The notes under the pieces are model-generated. The model was not told the origin of the DNA. It saw nothing but the letters and a program-made list of their open reading frames with translations, and searched no databases. From NCBI RefSeq assembly GCF_001428105.1, contig NZ_LMSJ01000032.1, positions 1 to 61,354 on the forward strand: DNA of 61,354 nt, given 5' to 3'. Position numbers and translations under genes: made by a program. Below are positions 40,921 to 49,214 of the stretch, one piece after another (positions within the stretch are counted from its first letter, which is position 1; every line of letters begins with the position of its first letter). The stretch is from Paenibacillus sp. Soil766 (GTDB taxonomy: Bacteria; Bacillota; Bacilli; Paenibacillales; NBRC-103111).

Positions 40921-42240
40921 ATGAGCAAAATTATCGTCCGCGGTGGCCGAAAGCTAGCTGGCAATGTAAAAATCAACGGAGCAAAGAATGCGGTACTGCC
41001 GATTATTGCTGCTTCCATTCTGGGGTCGGAAGGTGAAAGCGTCATCCATGATGCGCCTCCCCTAGACGATGTACTAGTCATTAATAAAGTGTTACAAAGC
41101 TTAGGAATTGAAGTCGAATACAACCGTCAGGTGATTCGAGTAAGAGCTGGGCAGATTAATACCTGTGAAGCTTCCTATGATCTAGTCCGTAAAATGAGAG
41201 CCTCTTTCCTCGTGATGGGTCCTTTGTTAGCTAGGTTGGGTCAAGCGAGAATTTCGCTTCCAGGCGGTTGTGCGATTGGCACTAGACCGATTGATCAGCA
41301 TCTCAAAGGCTTTGAAGCGATGGGTGCCGATATTGAACTGGGTCAAGGCTACATCGAAGCCAAAGTGAAAGGGCGCCTGAAGGGTGCCAAGATTTATCTG
41401 GATGTGGCCAGCGTAGGTGCAACCGAGAACATTATGATGGCTGCAACACTTGCGGAAGGCACGACAACCATTGAAAATGCGGCCAAAGAACCGGAAATTG
41501 TCGATTTGGCCAATTATCTGAATGCGATGGGCGCTGTGATCCGCGGTGCGGGTACAGGTGTTATTCGTATTGAGGGCGTAGAGAAGCTTCGTGGTTGCGT
41601 ACATACGGTGATCCCAGATCGCGTAGAAGCCGGTACATACATGATCGCTGCAGCCATTACTGGCAGTGATTTGTATATGGAGGGCGCGATTGGAGACCAC
41701 CTTCGTCCTGTCATTTCCAAAATGCAGGAAATGGGTGTAACGATTGAAGAAGATGAGAACGGTATTCGCGTTCGAGCTACAGGTCCGCTGCGCGCGGTAG
41801 ACGTGAAAACGTTGCCGTACCCTGGCTTCCCAACCGACATGCAGTCGCAAATGATGGCACTGTTGATGGTTGCGGACGGAACGAGCCTTGTCACGGAGAC
41901 GGTGTTCGAGAACCGTTTCATGCATGTGGAAGAGTTCGCGAATATGAATGCAAACATTAAAGTGGATGGTCGCACAGCGATCATAAGCGGTAACTCCAAG
42001 TTGCGTGGTGCCAAGGTTTGTGCAACAGACCTGCGTGCGGGTGCAGCGCTCATTCTTGCGGCGTTAGCGGCTGAGGGTGAGACGGAGATTACAGGTATTC
42101 ACCACATTGATCGTGGCTATGTTGATATTACAGACGTTCTGCGTGAACTAGGTGCCGATATTTATCGCTCAGTCCCACAAGAGATTGAGCAAGAAGTGGC
42201 GGAGCTTGGGTTTTTCAATATCCAGCCAACGCTAGCGTAA
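40921..42240 (+). CDS. murA: UDP-N-acetylglucosamine 1-carboxyvinyltransferase
   Basis: About 439 residues. First committed step of peptidoglycan synthesis: adds enolpyruvate from PEP to UDP-GlcNAc. Catalytic Cys is in LPGGCAIGTRPIDQHLKGFE, the sequence that fosfomycin attacks. KNAVLPIIAAS and DRVEAGTYMIAAAITG are standard. This is the murAA paralogue by position (next to ywzB and spoIID). ATG at 40921 gives the best spacing to GGAGG; ATG 40918 also possible. A palindrome TTGTTGTCAACAA (40749-40761) lies upstream. Confidence 0.95.
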   Translation: MSKIIVRGGRKLAGNVKINGAKNAVLPIIAASILGSEGESVIHDAPPLDDVLVINKVLQSLGIEVEYNRQVIRVRAGQINTCEASYDLVRKMRASFLVMGPLLARLGQARISLPGGCAIGTRPIDQHLKGFEAMGADIELGQGYIEAKVKGRLKGAKIYLDVASVGATENIMMAATLAEGTTTIENAAKEPEIVDLANYLNAMGAVIRGAGTGVIRIEGVEKLRGCVHTVIPDRVEAGTYMIAAAITGSDLYMEGAIGDHLRPVISKMQEMGVTIEEDENGIRVRATGPLRAVDVKTLPYPGFPTDMQSQMMALLMVADGTSLVTETVFENRFMHVEEFANMNANIKVDGRTAIISGNSKLRGAKVCATDLRAGAALILAALAAEGETEITGIHHIDRGYVDITDVLRELGADIYRSVPQEIEQEVAELGFFNIQPTLA

Positions 42241-42248
42241 GACAAGAG

Positions 42249-42284
42249 GAATCATCAGGGAACGGACCTGATGGTTCTTTTTTT
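42249..42284 (+). terminator. Terminator of murA
   Basis: GAATCATCAGG (42249-42259) pairs with CCTGATGGTTC (42267-42277), followed by seven T residues. The gap that follows, to 42689, has no gene; it holds a C/T-rich stretch, a hairpin repeat and a sigma E promoter. Confidence 0.92.
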
Positions 42285-42491
42285 GAATCTACCTCTATGA
42301 CTACCTACACATCTACTTTCACACTATATACAACGTCTACCCACAGCCCTATCTACTCCTCTCGCTGCACTTTATCTACACCGGCCATTGCGCTCACTCT
42401 ATACCCACAATGCAGCTAGATTCTACGTTACTCTTATCCGCTCTTCTTGCTTCTATGACATGAGATTCGCTGATATGGCCGATTACGGCGA

Positions 42492-42562
42492 TTTTACCTG
42501 TAAGTTTTCCATCTATTCAGCAATTTCGGGCATTTCCGGCGAAAATAGATGAAGGTTTTTCC
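42492..42562 (+). repeat. Dispersed hairpin element, copy B
   Basis: TTTTACCTGTAAGTTTTC leads into CATCTATT (42510-42517), pairing perfectly with AATAGATG (42544-42551) over a 26-nt loop with GGGCATTTCCGGCGAA, and then AAGGTTTTTCC. It parallels copy A at 37207 in flanks and loop, with a different but still perfect stem. Confidence 0.65.
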
Positions 42563-42605
42563 ATTGGTGCTCAGCTACCTATCAAATACACTCCGCCTCT
42601 TTCGT

Positions 42606-42635
42606 GTTCTATTCTAGCAACCCCTCTCATAAGCT
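42606..42635 (+). promoter_or_regulatory. Predicted sigma E promoter of spoIID
   Basis: -35-like GTTCTATT (42606-42613), 14-bp spacer, -10-like CATAAGCT (42628-42635). Both fit the sigma E consensus loosely, and spoIID is a known sigma E target in B. subtilis. Confidence 0.5.
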
Positions 42636-42689
42636 AAGACATACCAAAATTGCTGCTAGTAAACGCGCTTATGGAGGCTGCTCAGACAT

Positions 42690-43736
42690 ATGTTCAAAAA
42701 GAAACGCGTGCGTAGAAAAGAAGTCATCCTGTGGATGACTGTTTGCTTATCTTCCATGTTGTGTGTCACTATCATCGTACCTGGTTTGCTAGTCAAGAAG
42801 ATTCCGACCGACGAGGTGTACCCGATCCCCATTGAAAGCTCAGTCTTGCAAGAGACTAGCACCCAACAAGGGCTAATGATTCCCGTGTATTTGACGAAAC
42901 AGGCAACCGTGCAAACCGTTCCACTAGAACAGTATGTAAGAGGTGTGCTGGCTGCCGAAATGCCCGTAGATTTCGAGCTAGAGGCACTCAAAGCGCAAGC
43001 GATGGCGGCGAGAACCTATGTTGTGCGTAGGGTCATAGAGAAGGACTATAGCAATATGCCAGTGAATGATGCACTTGTGACAGATACGACGGCCCATCAA
43101 GCCTATCTAACGGATCAAGAGCTTCGAACAAAGTGGGACAAGACTAAGTACGAAACGAATATGGCTAAGATTGATAGAGCCGTCAATGAGACTAAAGATA
43201 AGATACTTACTTATGGACATGTACCGATCAACGCGACTTTTTTCTCAACAAGCAATGGGTATACCGAGAATTCCGAAGAATATTGGCCGTTCGCGAGCCC
43301 TTATTTACGCAGCGTGCCTAGTCCATGGGATATTAAGCTATCCTCCCGCTATCAAGAGAGTGTCACGATCCCCTATAAGACGATGCTTCAGAAGTTAGGT
43401 GTGGCGAGTATTGCGACGACAGATACAAGTGTCAAAGGTATGAAAGTACTCTCTTGGTCTACCGGACATCGTATAAAAAGTATGACCATAGGCGGCAAGG
43501 TGTTCACAGGACGCGAAGTAAGAGAGAAGCTAGGCCTAGCATCCTCTCAATTTGCTTGGAAATGGACGGGAGCTCAAATCACGATCACCACGTTTGGATA
43601 CGGCCACGGTGTAGGTCTCAGTCAATGGGGAGCCAACGGGATGGCGAAGGAAGGGAAAACCGCGGAGGAGATCGTAACCTATTATTACACAGGCATCTCT
43701 ATTGAAAATGCAGCCTCTTTTCTCACTAAATTGTGA
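42690..43736 (+). CDS. spoIID: Stage II sporulation protein D
   Basis: 348 residues. Membrane-anchored lytic transglycosylase that degrades peptidoglycan to let the mother cell engulf the forespore, with SpoIIM and SpoIIP. N-terminal membrane anchor (residues 12-35), then the SpoIID domain from VPLEQYVRGVLAAEMPVDFE to the C-terminal YGHGVGLSQWGANGMAKEG. TGGAGGCTG is the ribosome binding site. Predicted sigma E promoter upstream. Confidence 0.95.
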   Translation: MFKKKRVRRKEVILWMTVCLSSMLCVTIIVPGLLVKKIPTDEVYPIPIESSVLQETSTQQGLMIPVYLTKQATVQTVPLEQYVRGVLAAEMPVDFELEALKAQAMAARTYVVRRVIEKDYSNMPVNDALVTDTTAHQAYLTDQELRTKWDKTKYETNMAKIDRAVNETKDKILTYGHVPINATFFSTSNGYTENSEEYWPFASPYLRSVPSPWDIKLSSRYQESVTIPYKTMLQKLGVASIATTDTSVKGMKVLSWSTGHRIKSMTIGGKVFTGREVREKLGLASSQFAWKWTGAQITITTFGYGHGVGLSQWGANGMAKEGKTAEEIVTYYYTGISIENAASFLTKL

Positions 43737-43819
43737 AACTCGTTCCATGTCTATAAAAATATCTTTCTGTAAGTATAAAACCTTGGAATGTGTCAAGAAT
43801 GGTTGATGAGGTGATAACC

Positions 43820-44557
43820 ATGAGTGATAATAACAAAGGTTTTCAGAAAGAAGAAGCTCCTAAAACTGTTCAAGGAGCACAAGGTCCAACATCTGCATGG
43901 AAGAGGTTGCTTGCTAAGAAATGGGTATTCCCAGCGACGTATGTGGCAGCAGCAGCAATTATCTTAACCTTAATGTGGGTGTACCAGGGAGCAGGAACGA
44001 ATACAGTCAGCCTAGAAGAACCAGGTCTTAAGGTTAGCAGCAGCGAACAAACCGATAATCCGAAAGCACCAACAGATGGGGCTCTCGCGGTTAACGGAAC
44101 CACGGAAGCGATGCAATGGCCTGTGAAAGACAGAGCTGCTGTTGAAGTGGCAATTCCTTACTATGACACGAACGCATCCAATGATGTGAAGGCAGCGGCC
44201 ATGATCGAATACCTCGATCAATTGACACCGCACACGGCAATCGACTTGAAGGCCAAAGATGGCGCAGCATTTGATGTTCTAGCGGCACTCGGTGGTAAAG
44301 TTACAGCGGTTGAACAAAGCCCTGTTGTTGGTAAGCTTGTTGAGATTACACACAGCAACGGTTTGATCAGTATTTACCAAAGTTTATCTGATGTGAAGGT
44401 AACGAAAGGTGCCGAAGTGAAGAAGGGCGATATCATCGCCAAAGCAGGCACCAACGATTTCGAGAAGGAAGATGGCGTGCATTTACACTTTGAAATACGT
44501 CAAGTTAGCGACAATGCAGCCGTTAACCCAGAAAACCTCTTGAACGTGAAGCAATAA
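43820..44557 (+). CDS. spoIIQ: SpoIIQ-like M23 metallopeptidase
   Basis: About 245 residues. In B. subtilis SpoIIQ is a forespore membrane protein whose outer M23 domain binds SpoIIIAH of the mother cell. Here one membrane helix (about residues 38-60) leads to an M23 domain with all zinc-site residues: H138-x3-D142 (HTAID) and H221-L-H223 (HLHFE). B. subtilis SpoIIQ lacks the first His, so this protein could be an active metalloenzyme, as in clostridia. The ATG at 43820 follows GAGGTGATAACC; an in-frame start at 43790 has no ribosome binding site. Confidence 0.9.
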   Translation: MSDNNKGFQKEEAPKTVQGAQGPTSAWKRLLAKKWVFPATYVAAAAIILTLMWVYQGAGTNTVSLEEPGLKVSSSEQTDNPKAPTDGALAVNGTTEAMQWPVKDRAAVEVAIPYYDTNASNDVKAAAMIEYLDQLTPHTAIDLKAKDGAAFDVLAALGGKVTAVEQSPVVGKLVEITHSNGLISIYQSLSDVKVTKGAEVKKGDIIAKAGTNDFEKEDGVHLHFEIRQVSDNAAVNPENLLNVKQ

Positions 44558-44601
44558 GCAGCATTTCCATACAAGAGGCTACAGCCTACATATAGTGAAC
44601 G

Positions 44602-44627
44602 GCAGCGGGGATATCCTGCTGCTTTTT
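44602..44627 (+). terminator. Terminator of spoIIQ
   Basis: GCAGCGGG (44602-44609) pairs with CCTGCTGC (44615-44622), followed by TTTTT. Confidence 0.85.
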
Positions 44628-44732
44628 CACATTTTTCTTGAACATTTGACCCGTTTAGGCGCTTAAAGCTGATTTCTTATGATTATTTTGAAAATAAATA
44701 TGGGAAATGAGCTTGTCAGGCTTGGTTACGTA

Positions 44733-44760
44733 GAATATCTAGTCATGCCCCTCATATACT
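44733..44760 (+). promoter_or_regulatory. Predicted sigma E promoter of spoIIID
   Basis: -35-like GAATATC (44733-44739), 13-bp spacer, -10-like CATATACT (44753-44760). spoIIID is sigma E-dependent in B. subtilis. Confidence 0.6.
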
Positions 44761-44794
44761 TTACCAAACTATCTCGAGTAGGGAGGCGAGGGGA

Positions 44795-45085
44795 GTGCAC
44801 GATTACATCAAAGAGCGAACCATTAAGATTGGTACCTGTATCGTCGAGACCAAGAATACGGTTCGCACCATTGCTAAGGAATTCGGCGTTTCTAAAAGCA
44901 CAGTGCATAAGGATTTGACGGAAAGACTACCGGAAATCAACCCAGACCTGGCCAATCAGGTGAAGCACATTTTGGAGTATCACAAGTCAATTCGGCACCT
45001 TAGGGGAGGAGAAGCGACGAAAATTAAGTATCGTAAGACCCGTAATCCTAAGCTTTCCGAAGTTCTGGTTACGGTTAAGTCCTAA
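44795..45085 (+). CDS. spoIIID: Sporulation transcription regulator SpoIIID
   Basis: 96 residues. Mother-cell DNA-binding protein that represses and activates many sigma E genes. The helix-turn-helix is TVRTIAKEFGVSKSTVHKDL, and the C-terminal RGGEATKIKYRKTR second DNA-contact segment is present. GTG start with TAGGGAGGCGAGG. It lies ahead of mbl as in B. subtilis. Confidence 0.96.
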   Translation: MHDYIKERTIKIGTCIVETKNTVRTIAKEFGVSKSTVHKDLTERLPEINPDLANQVKHILEYHKSIRHLRGGEATKIKYRKTRNPKLSEVLVTVKS

Positions 45086-45259
45086 GATACCCTTCATCCC
45101 GAGATGTTTCCTATGTTTCCTTAAACTGGGCGTGTCGAAATTTCACGGAAAAAGAGGAAAACATGCATTTATAGCGAATTTAGCTTATAATTAGAACTGT
45201 ATATCAGAGCGCCGATTCTTCACGGGATGGACGGTAGGTTTAGGGAGGATTAATTAGAA

Positions 45260-46258
45260 ATGTTCAGCAAGGATATTGGAATAGATCTGGGCACGGCAAA
45301 TGTGCTTATTCATGTTAAAGGTCGCGGGGTTGTGCTTGATGAGCCTTCCGTAGTTGCTATTGAAAGCGATACGAAACGCGTGTTGGCTGTTGGGGAAGAA
45401 GCCTTCCGCATGGTAGGTAGAACACCTGGTAACATTATTGCGATTCGTCCACTTAAGGACGGTGTTATCGCGGATTTTGATATTACCGAAATGATGTTGA
45501 AGCATTTCATTGCCAAAATTGGGGGCAAGAATTGGTATTCTCATCCGAGAATACTGATCTGCGCCCCTACCAACATTACCTCAGTTGAGCAGAAAGCCAT
45601 TCGCGAAGCAGCTGAGCGCAGCGGTGCCCGAGAGGTATTCATGGAAGAAGAACCGAAGGCGGCGGCAATTGGCGCTGGTATGGACATCTTCCAGCCTAGC
45701 GGTAACATGGTTGTTGATATTGGCGGAGGGACGACGGATGTTGCCGTGTTATCCATGGGCGACATCGTCACCTCCTCTTCCATCAAGATCGCTGGCGACA
45801 AGTTCGATACAGCGATCATGAAGTATATCAAAAATAAGTACAAGCTGTTGATCGGTGAACGGACAAGCGAAGACATTAAGTTGAAAATTGGAACGGTATA
45901 TCCACATGGGCGTGATCAAGAAATGGATATTCGCGGAAGAGATATGGTTTCTGGACTTCCATTGACGATTACTATTCACTCTAGTGAAGTGCAGGAAGCA
46001 CTATGGGATCCAGTTTATTCCATCGTCACAGCGGCGAAGAGCGTACTCGAGCGGACACCACCTGAGTTATCTGCGGACATTATTGACCGTGGCGTTATTC
46101 TGACAGGCGGCGGTGCATTGTTGCATGGGCTTGATCAATTGCTTGCCGATGAGTTGAAGGTGCCAGTATTGATTGCTGAAGATCCAATGTCTTGTGTTGT
46201 TAAGGGCACGGGGATTATGTTGGATAATTTAGATAAAGTAACTAAACGTAAATTTTAA
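45260..46258 (+). CDS. mbl: MreB-like actin homologue Mbl
   Basis: 332 residues. Filament-forming actin-like protein that guides cell-wall elongation. ATP-binding motifs: phosphate 1 GIDLGTANV, phosphate 2 VVDIGGGTTDVAV, adenosine VILTGGGALLHG. The match to B. subtilis Mbl and the spoIIID-mbl-flhO-flhP order favour Mbl over MreB or MreBH. AGGGAGGATTAATTAG is the ribosome binding site. A TATAAT at 45186-45191 is the likely -10. Confidence 0.93.
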   Translation: MFSKDIGIDLGTANVLIHVKGRGVVLDEPSVVAIESDTKRVLAVGEEAFRMVGRTPGNIIAIRPLKDGVIADFDITEMMLKHFIAKIGGKNWYSHPRILICAPTNITSVEQKAIREAAERSGAREVFMEEEPKAAAIGAGMDIFQPSGNMVVDIGGGTTDVAVLSMGDIVTSSSIKIAGDKFDTAIMKYIKNKYKLLIGERTSEDIKLKIGTVYPHGRDQEMDIRGRDMVSGLPLTITIHSSEVQEALWDPVYSIVTAAKSVLERTPPELSADIIDRGVILTGGGALLHGLDQLLADELKVPVLIAEDPMSCVVKGTGIMLDNLDKVTKRKF

Positions 46259-46286
46259 TTAGATATCCGATCTAAGAGGTGACTAG

Positions 46287-47180
46287 ATGTTAAGAGGACT
46301 GTATACCGCGGCGGCAGGGATGATTTCTGAGCAACGCAGACACGATACCATAACAAATAATATTGCTAACTTGAATTCTCCGGGTTTTAAACAGGGTAAT
46401 GCCTTGTCGCGTTCGTTCCCAGAAATGCTGATTTCTACGATTCGCGGTGGACAAGGTGCCTCTCCAGCACCGCTTGGGCGGATGAGCTTAGGTGTGTTCT
46501 CGGAGGAGAGTATCTCCGTTCACACCCAAGGTGATTTGCAAGAAACGCAGAATCCTTTCGATTTTGCATTGGTCTCCAACATTCAACTACCGGGGATTGC
46601 ATTTGATGCAACAGGTAAATATGTAAATGGAGAAGGAGAACGAACGTTCCAACCGCAGGCGCTATTTACCGTTTTGAATCCGAATGGCGAGCAGCGTTAC
46701 TCCTTAAACGGGAAGTTCACTGTCGATGCAGCAGGTCAGCTTGTTAATGCCAATGGCGAACAAGTATTGGGCCGAGATGGACAACCCTTGGTCTTGTTGG
46801 ATGGAGCCGGGCAACCGATCGCCAATTTCAAAGTAACGGCTAAAGGCGAGTTTATGGACAGTGACGGACGCCCGATTCTGGGTGCGGCAGGCGCACCGAT
46901 CGGGTTGATGCTTTCACGTGCAGAGAACCCGAATCTATTGCTTCGCGAGGGTAATGGGCTATTGCGTATTAATCCCGGAGATGAAGCGACGATCACGCAA
47001 GTAGCACCAGGCGACCAAGTCGAAGTGCGCCAAGGCTTTATCGAGCGCTCGAACGTGGATTCCGCGCAGTCCATGGTAGATATGATGTCGGCACTGCGCG
47101 CCTATGAGGCGAATCAGAAAGTGATCCAATCGTATGATAAAAGTATGGACAAAGCAGCCAATGAAGTAGGACGCGTCTAA
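46287..47180 (+). CDS. flhO: Flagellar hook-basal body protein FlhO
   Basis: 297 residues. Rod/hook family (FlgF/FlgG type). N-terminal MLRGLYTAAAGMISEQRRHD with NNIANLNSPGFKQ and the C-terminal MVDMMSALRAYEANQKVIQS helices coil together in the distal rod. RBS AAGAGGTGAC. Its pairing with flhP and mbl matches B. subtilis. Confidence 0.94.
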   Translation: MLRGLYTAAAGMISEQRRHDTITNNIANLNSPGFKQGNALSRSFPEMLISTIRGGQGASPAPLGRMSLGVFSEESISVHTQGDLQETQNPFDFALVSNIQLPGIAFDATGKYVNGEGERTFQPQALFTVLNPNGEQRYSLNGKFTVDAAGQLVNANGEQVLGRDGQPLVLLDGAGQPIANFKVTAKGEFMDSDGRPILGAAGAPIGLMLSRAENPNLLLREGNGLLRINPGDEATITQVAPGDQVEVRQGFIERSNVDSAQSMVDMMSALRAYEANQKVIQSYDKSMDKAANEVGRV

Positions 47181-47204
47181 ATCTAGCTTGCGAAGGAGCC
47201 AGCC

Positions 47205-48071
47205 ATGAACAATTCCATGATCAACTCATCGGTATCCATGCACAGCTTACAGCAAAAGCTGGATATTCTCTCCAATAATATAGCAAATGTGAATACAAAC
47301 GGTTTTAAGAAGAAAGAGGCCTCTTTCGAGGATGTGTTGACGAATGTGCAAGCACAGCCTGAAGGGTTCCGTCAGCAAGGGCGCTTCTCGCCGCTCGGTT
47401 TTAATCAAGGCTGGGGATCGAGGCTTGTGCAAATTCAGACGAATTTGGCACAAGGCCCGATTCAGCCGACAGGTAATACAACGGACTTCGCCATTCAAGG
47501 TGACGGCTTGTTTGAAGTTGCTGTGAGTAAGGTGGACGAGAACGGTAATCAAGTGTTTCAACCCGCTTGGACACGTAACGGGGCATTCAGCTTAACGCCG
47601 GATGGGCAGGGCGGAACGGTTCTTACGACGAAAGAGGGCCATTATGTCGCAGACATCGATGGAAGCCCGATTAACGTACCGTCAGGCATTCGACCAGCCG
47701 TTGAGAAAGATGGTACGATCAAAGGGTACAATGAACAGGATCCAGCTGCTGCACCCGTAACATTAGGTCAAATCAAGCTGGTTCGTGTCGTGCGACCGCA
47801 GCTTCTTCAAGATGTGGGGGATAATTTATACACACTTCCAACGGGGATTACTGAAGGTGAGAAAGCGAATATCCTGCAAGATGTGAACGGCGTGGCTGCA
47901 ACAGAGGCCACTCGCGTTAGCTTAATGCAGGGTTTTCTGGAACAATCCAATGTTACACTCTCGGATGAAATGACGGACCTGGTTATTGTACAACGTGCAT
48001 TGCAGCTGAATTCCCGGGCCATCACATCCTCTGATCAGATGATGAACATGGCTAACAATTTACGTGCTTGA
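47205..48071 (+). CDS. flhP: Flagellar hook-basal body protein FlhP
   Basis: 288 residues, same family. N-terminal QQKLDILSNNIANVNTNGFK and C-terminal MTDLVIVQRALQLNSRAITS are diagnostic of rod proteins. Shorter hook-domain middle than FlhO. RBS AAGGAGCCAGCC. Confidence 0.94.
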   Translation: MNNSMINSSVSMHSLQQKLDILSNNIANVNTNGFKKKEASFEDVLTNVQAQPEGFRQQGRFSPLGFNQGWGSRLVQIQTNLAQGPIQPTGNTTDFAIQGDGLFEVAVSKVDENGNQVFQPAWTRNGAFSLTPDGQGGTVLTTKEGHYVADIDGSPINVPSGIRPAVEKDGTIKGYNEQDPAAAPVTLGQIKLVRVVRPQLLQDVGDNLYTLPTGITEGEKANILQDVNGVAATEATRVSLMQGFLEQSNVTLSDEMTDLVIVQRALQLNSRAITSSDQMMNMANNLRA

Positions 48072-48078
48072 TCCAAAA

Positions 48079-48118
48079 TAAACGGATACTCCGTCCTTTA
48101 AGGACGGGAGCGTTTTAT
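48079..48118 (+). terminator. Terminator of mbl-flhO-flhP
   Basis: AAACG/CGTTT closes CTCCGTCCTT/AAGGAC-G-GGAG, followed by TTTTAT. Confidence 0.8.
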
Positions 48119-48188
48119 GGAGAAATATAAGCATCGTATAAGGTGAAACTTATACGTTCTTATATTCGTAGAAAGGTAGGGATAGGCA

Positions 48189-48410
48189 ATGGTGGCAGAT
48201 AAGCCTGCTCCAGTCAAGAAGAAGCCAAGGCCGAGATGGCAGAAGATTCTTTGGCTTATTTTCAAAATTGTACGAATACCAGTGCTGGCCGTTGCAGCGA
48301 TCTATATTGGTTTATGGGTGGGCTACACGAAGTTCGGCAATCAACCTTCATCAGAAATTTTACATATCAGCACATGGCGGCATTTATACGATCTCGTTTT
48401 TGCGAATTAA
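48189..48410 (+). CDS. EpuA-like small membrane protein
   Basis: 73 residues. A Lys/Pro/Arg-rich start (KPAPVKKKPRPRWQK), one helix (IVRIPVLAVAAIYIGLWVGYT) and the C-terminal STWRHLYDLVFAN match the EpuA family (PF11772), often misnamed 'RNA polymerase beta subunit'. Function is unproven. RBS AAAGGTAGGGATAGGCA. Followed at once by a terminator. Confidence 0.8.
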   Translation: MVADKPAPVKKKPRPRWQKILWLIFKIVRIPVLAVAAIYIGLWVGYTKFGNQPSSEILHISTWRHLYDLVFAN

Positions 48411-48414
48411 TTCG

Positions 48415-48440
48415 AACTCCCGCTTGGGAGTTTTATTTTT
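48415..48440 (+). terminator. Terminator of the EpuA-like gene
   Basis: AACTCCC (48415-48421) pairs with GGGAGTT (48426-48432) across GCTT, followed by TTATTTTT. TATAAT at 48454-48459 may start the next transcript. Confidence 0.85.
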
Positions 48441-48525
48441 ATGCGAGCAGCGGTATAATGAATAAAGAATTTATCTACCAAATATTGAAATTTCGGATCG
48501 GATACTTAGGCGCAGGAGGATTACT

Positions 48526-49044
48526 TTGAATATACCGAACATGCTCACGATCAGCAGGTTTGTACTAATCCCCGTGTATCTCGTGCTTTTTTTCAATGAC
48601 CACATCCGAACCTCCTTCATTATACTACTTGTAGCTGGATTGACGGATATTCTAGATGGCTATATCGCTAGAACGCGCAAGCTGATCACTCCGATGGGTG
48701 TCATGCTAGACCCGCTTGCAGATAAGTGCATGATGATTGCGGTCATCCTCTCTCTCCTCATATCTGAGATGATTCCTTGGCAGGCAGCAGTGGCCATGTT
48801 CATCCGTGACGCAGGCATGATTATGGGCTCCGCCTTCTTTCATTTCAGAGGCAAACTGACGGTTCCAGCGAACGTTATGGGGAAGCTAACGACGGTGCTC
48901 TACTATTTCGCCATCCTCTTTATTGTGTTTGAATTCACTTTTGCCATCACCTATTTGTGGTACGTAATCGGGGTCTCTTTCTTAACATCATTCATTTATA
49001 TTTTCCAGTTTCTTTTATTAAATCGTGGGGCTCGAGCGAAATAA
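48526..49044 (+). CDS. CDP-alcohol phosphatidyltransferase (PgsA type)
   Basis: 172 residues, about six helices. The catalytic motif DGYIARTRKLITPMGVMLDP and following LAD match D-G-x2-A-R-x8-G-x3-D-x3-D exactly. It probably makes phosphatidylglycerol phosphate from CDP-diacylglycerol and glycerol 3-phosphate, but a second pgsA elsewhere cannot be ruled out. TTG start with AGGAGGATTACT. Confidence 0.85.
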   Translation: MNIPNMLTISRFVLIPVYLVLFFNDHIRTSFIILLVAGLTDILDGYIARTRKLITPMGVMLDPLADKCMMIAVILSLLISEMIPWQAAVAMFIRDAGMIMGSAFFHFRGKLTVPANVMGKLTTVLYYFAILFIVFEFTFAITYLWYVIGVSFLTSFIYIFQFLLLNRGARAK

Positions 49045-49069
49045 CGGCTACTGGCACACCATGAAAAAG

Positions 49070-49110
49070 AGCCTATGTAAGGGTCTGTCTTACAGACCGT
49101 TACATAAGCT
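49070..49110. terminator. Long hairpin downstream of the phosphatidyltransferase gene
   Basis: TATGTAA/TTACATA (49074-49080/49100-49106) continues into GGTCTG/CAGACC (49082-49087/49093-49098) with a TCTTA loop. There is no T run on the plus strand, but on the minus strand it is followed by TTTTTC. Possible bidirectional terminator. Confidence 0.55.
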
Positions 49111-49158
49111 CCCCTTATATGAACCTTCACTTCTGCAGGATATGAAGGGACCTTCCTA

Positions 49159-49189
49159 TTGTAAGTAATTCCCTTGTATTTTATACAAG
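49159..49189 (+). promoter_or_regulatory. Predicted fabZ promoter with overlapping operator-like dyad
   Basis: -35 TTGTAA (49159-49164), 17-bp spacer, -10 TATACA (49182-49187). A perfect inverted repeat CTTGTAT-TTT-ATACAAG (49173-49189) covers the -10, as expected for a repressor site. Confidence 0.5.
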
Positions 49190-49214
49190 TATTCGAAAGG
49201 AGCACGAACGCACG

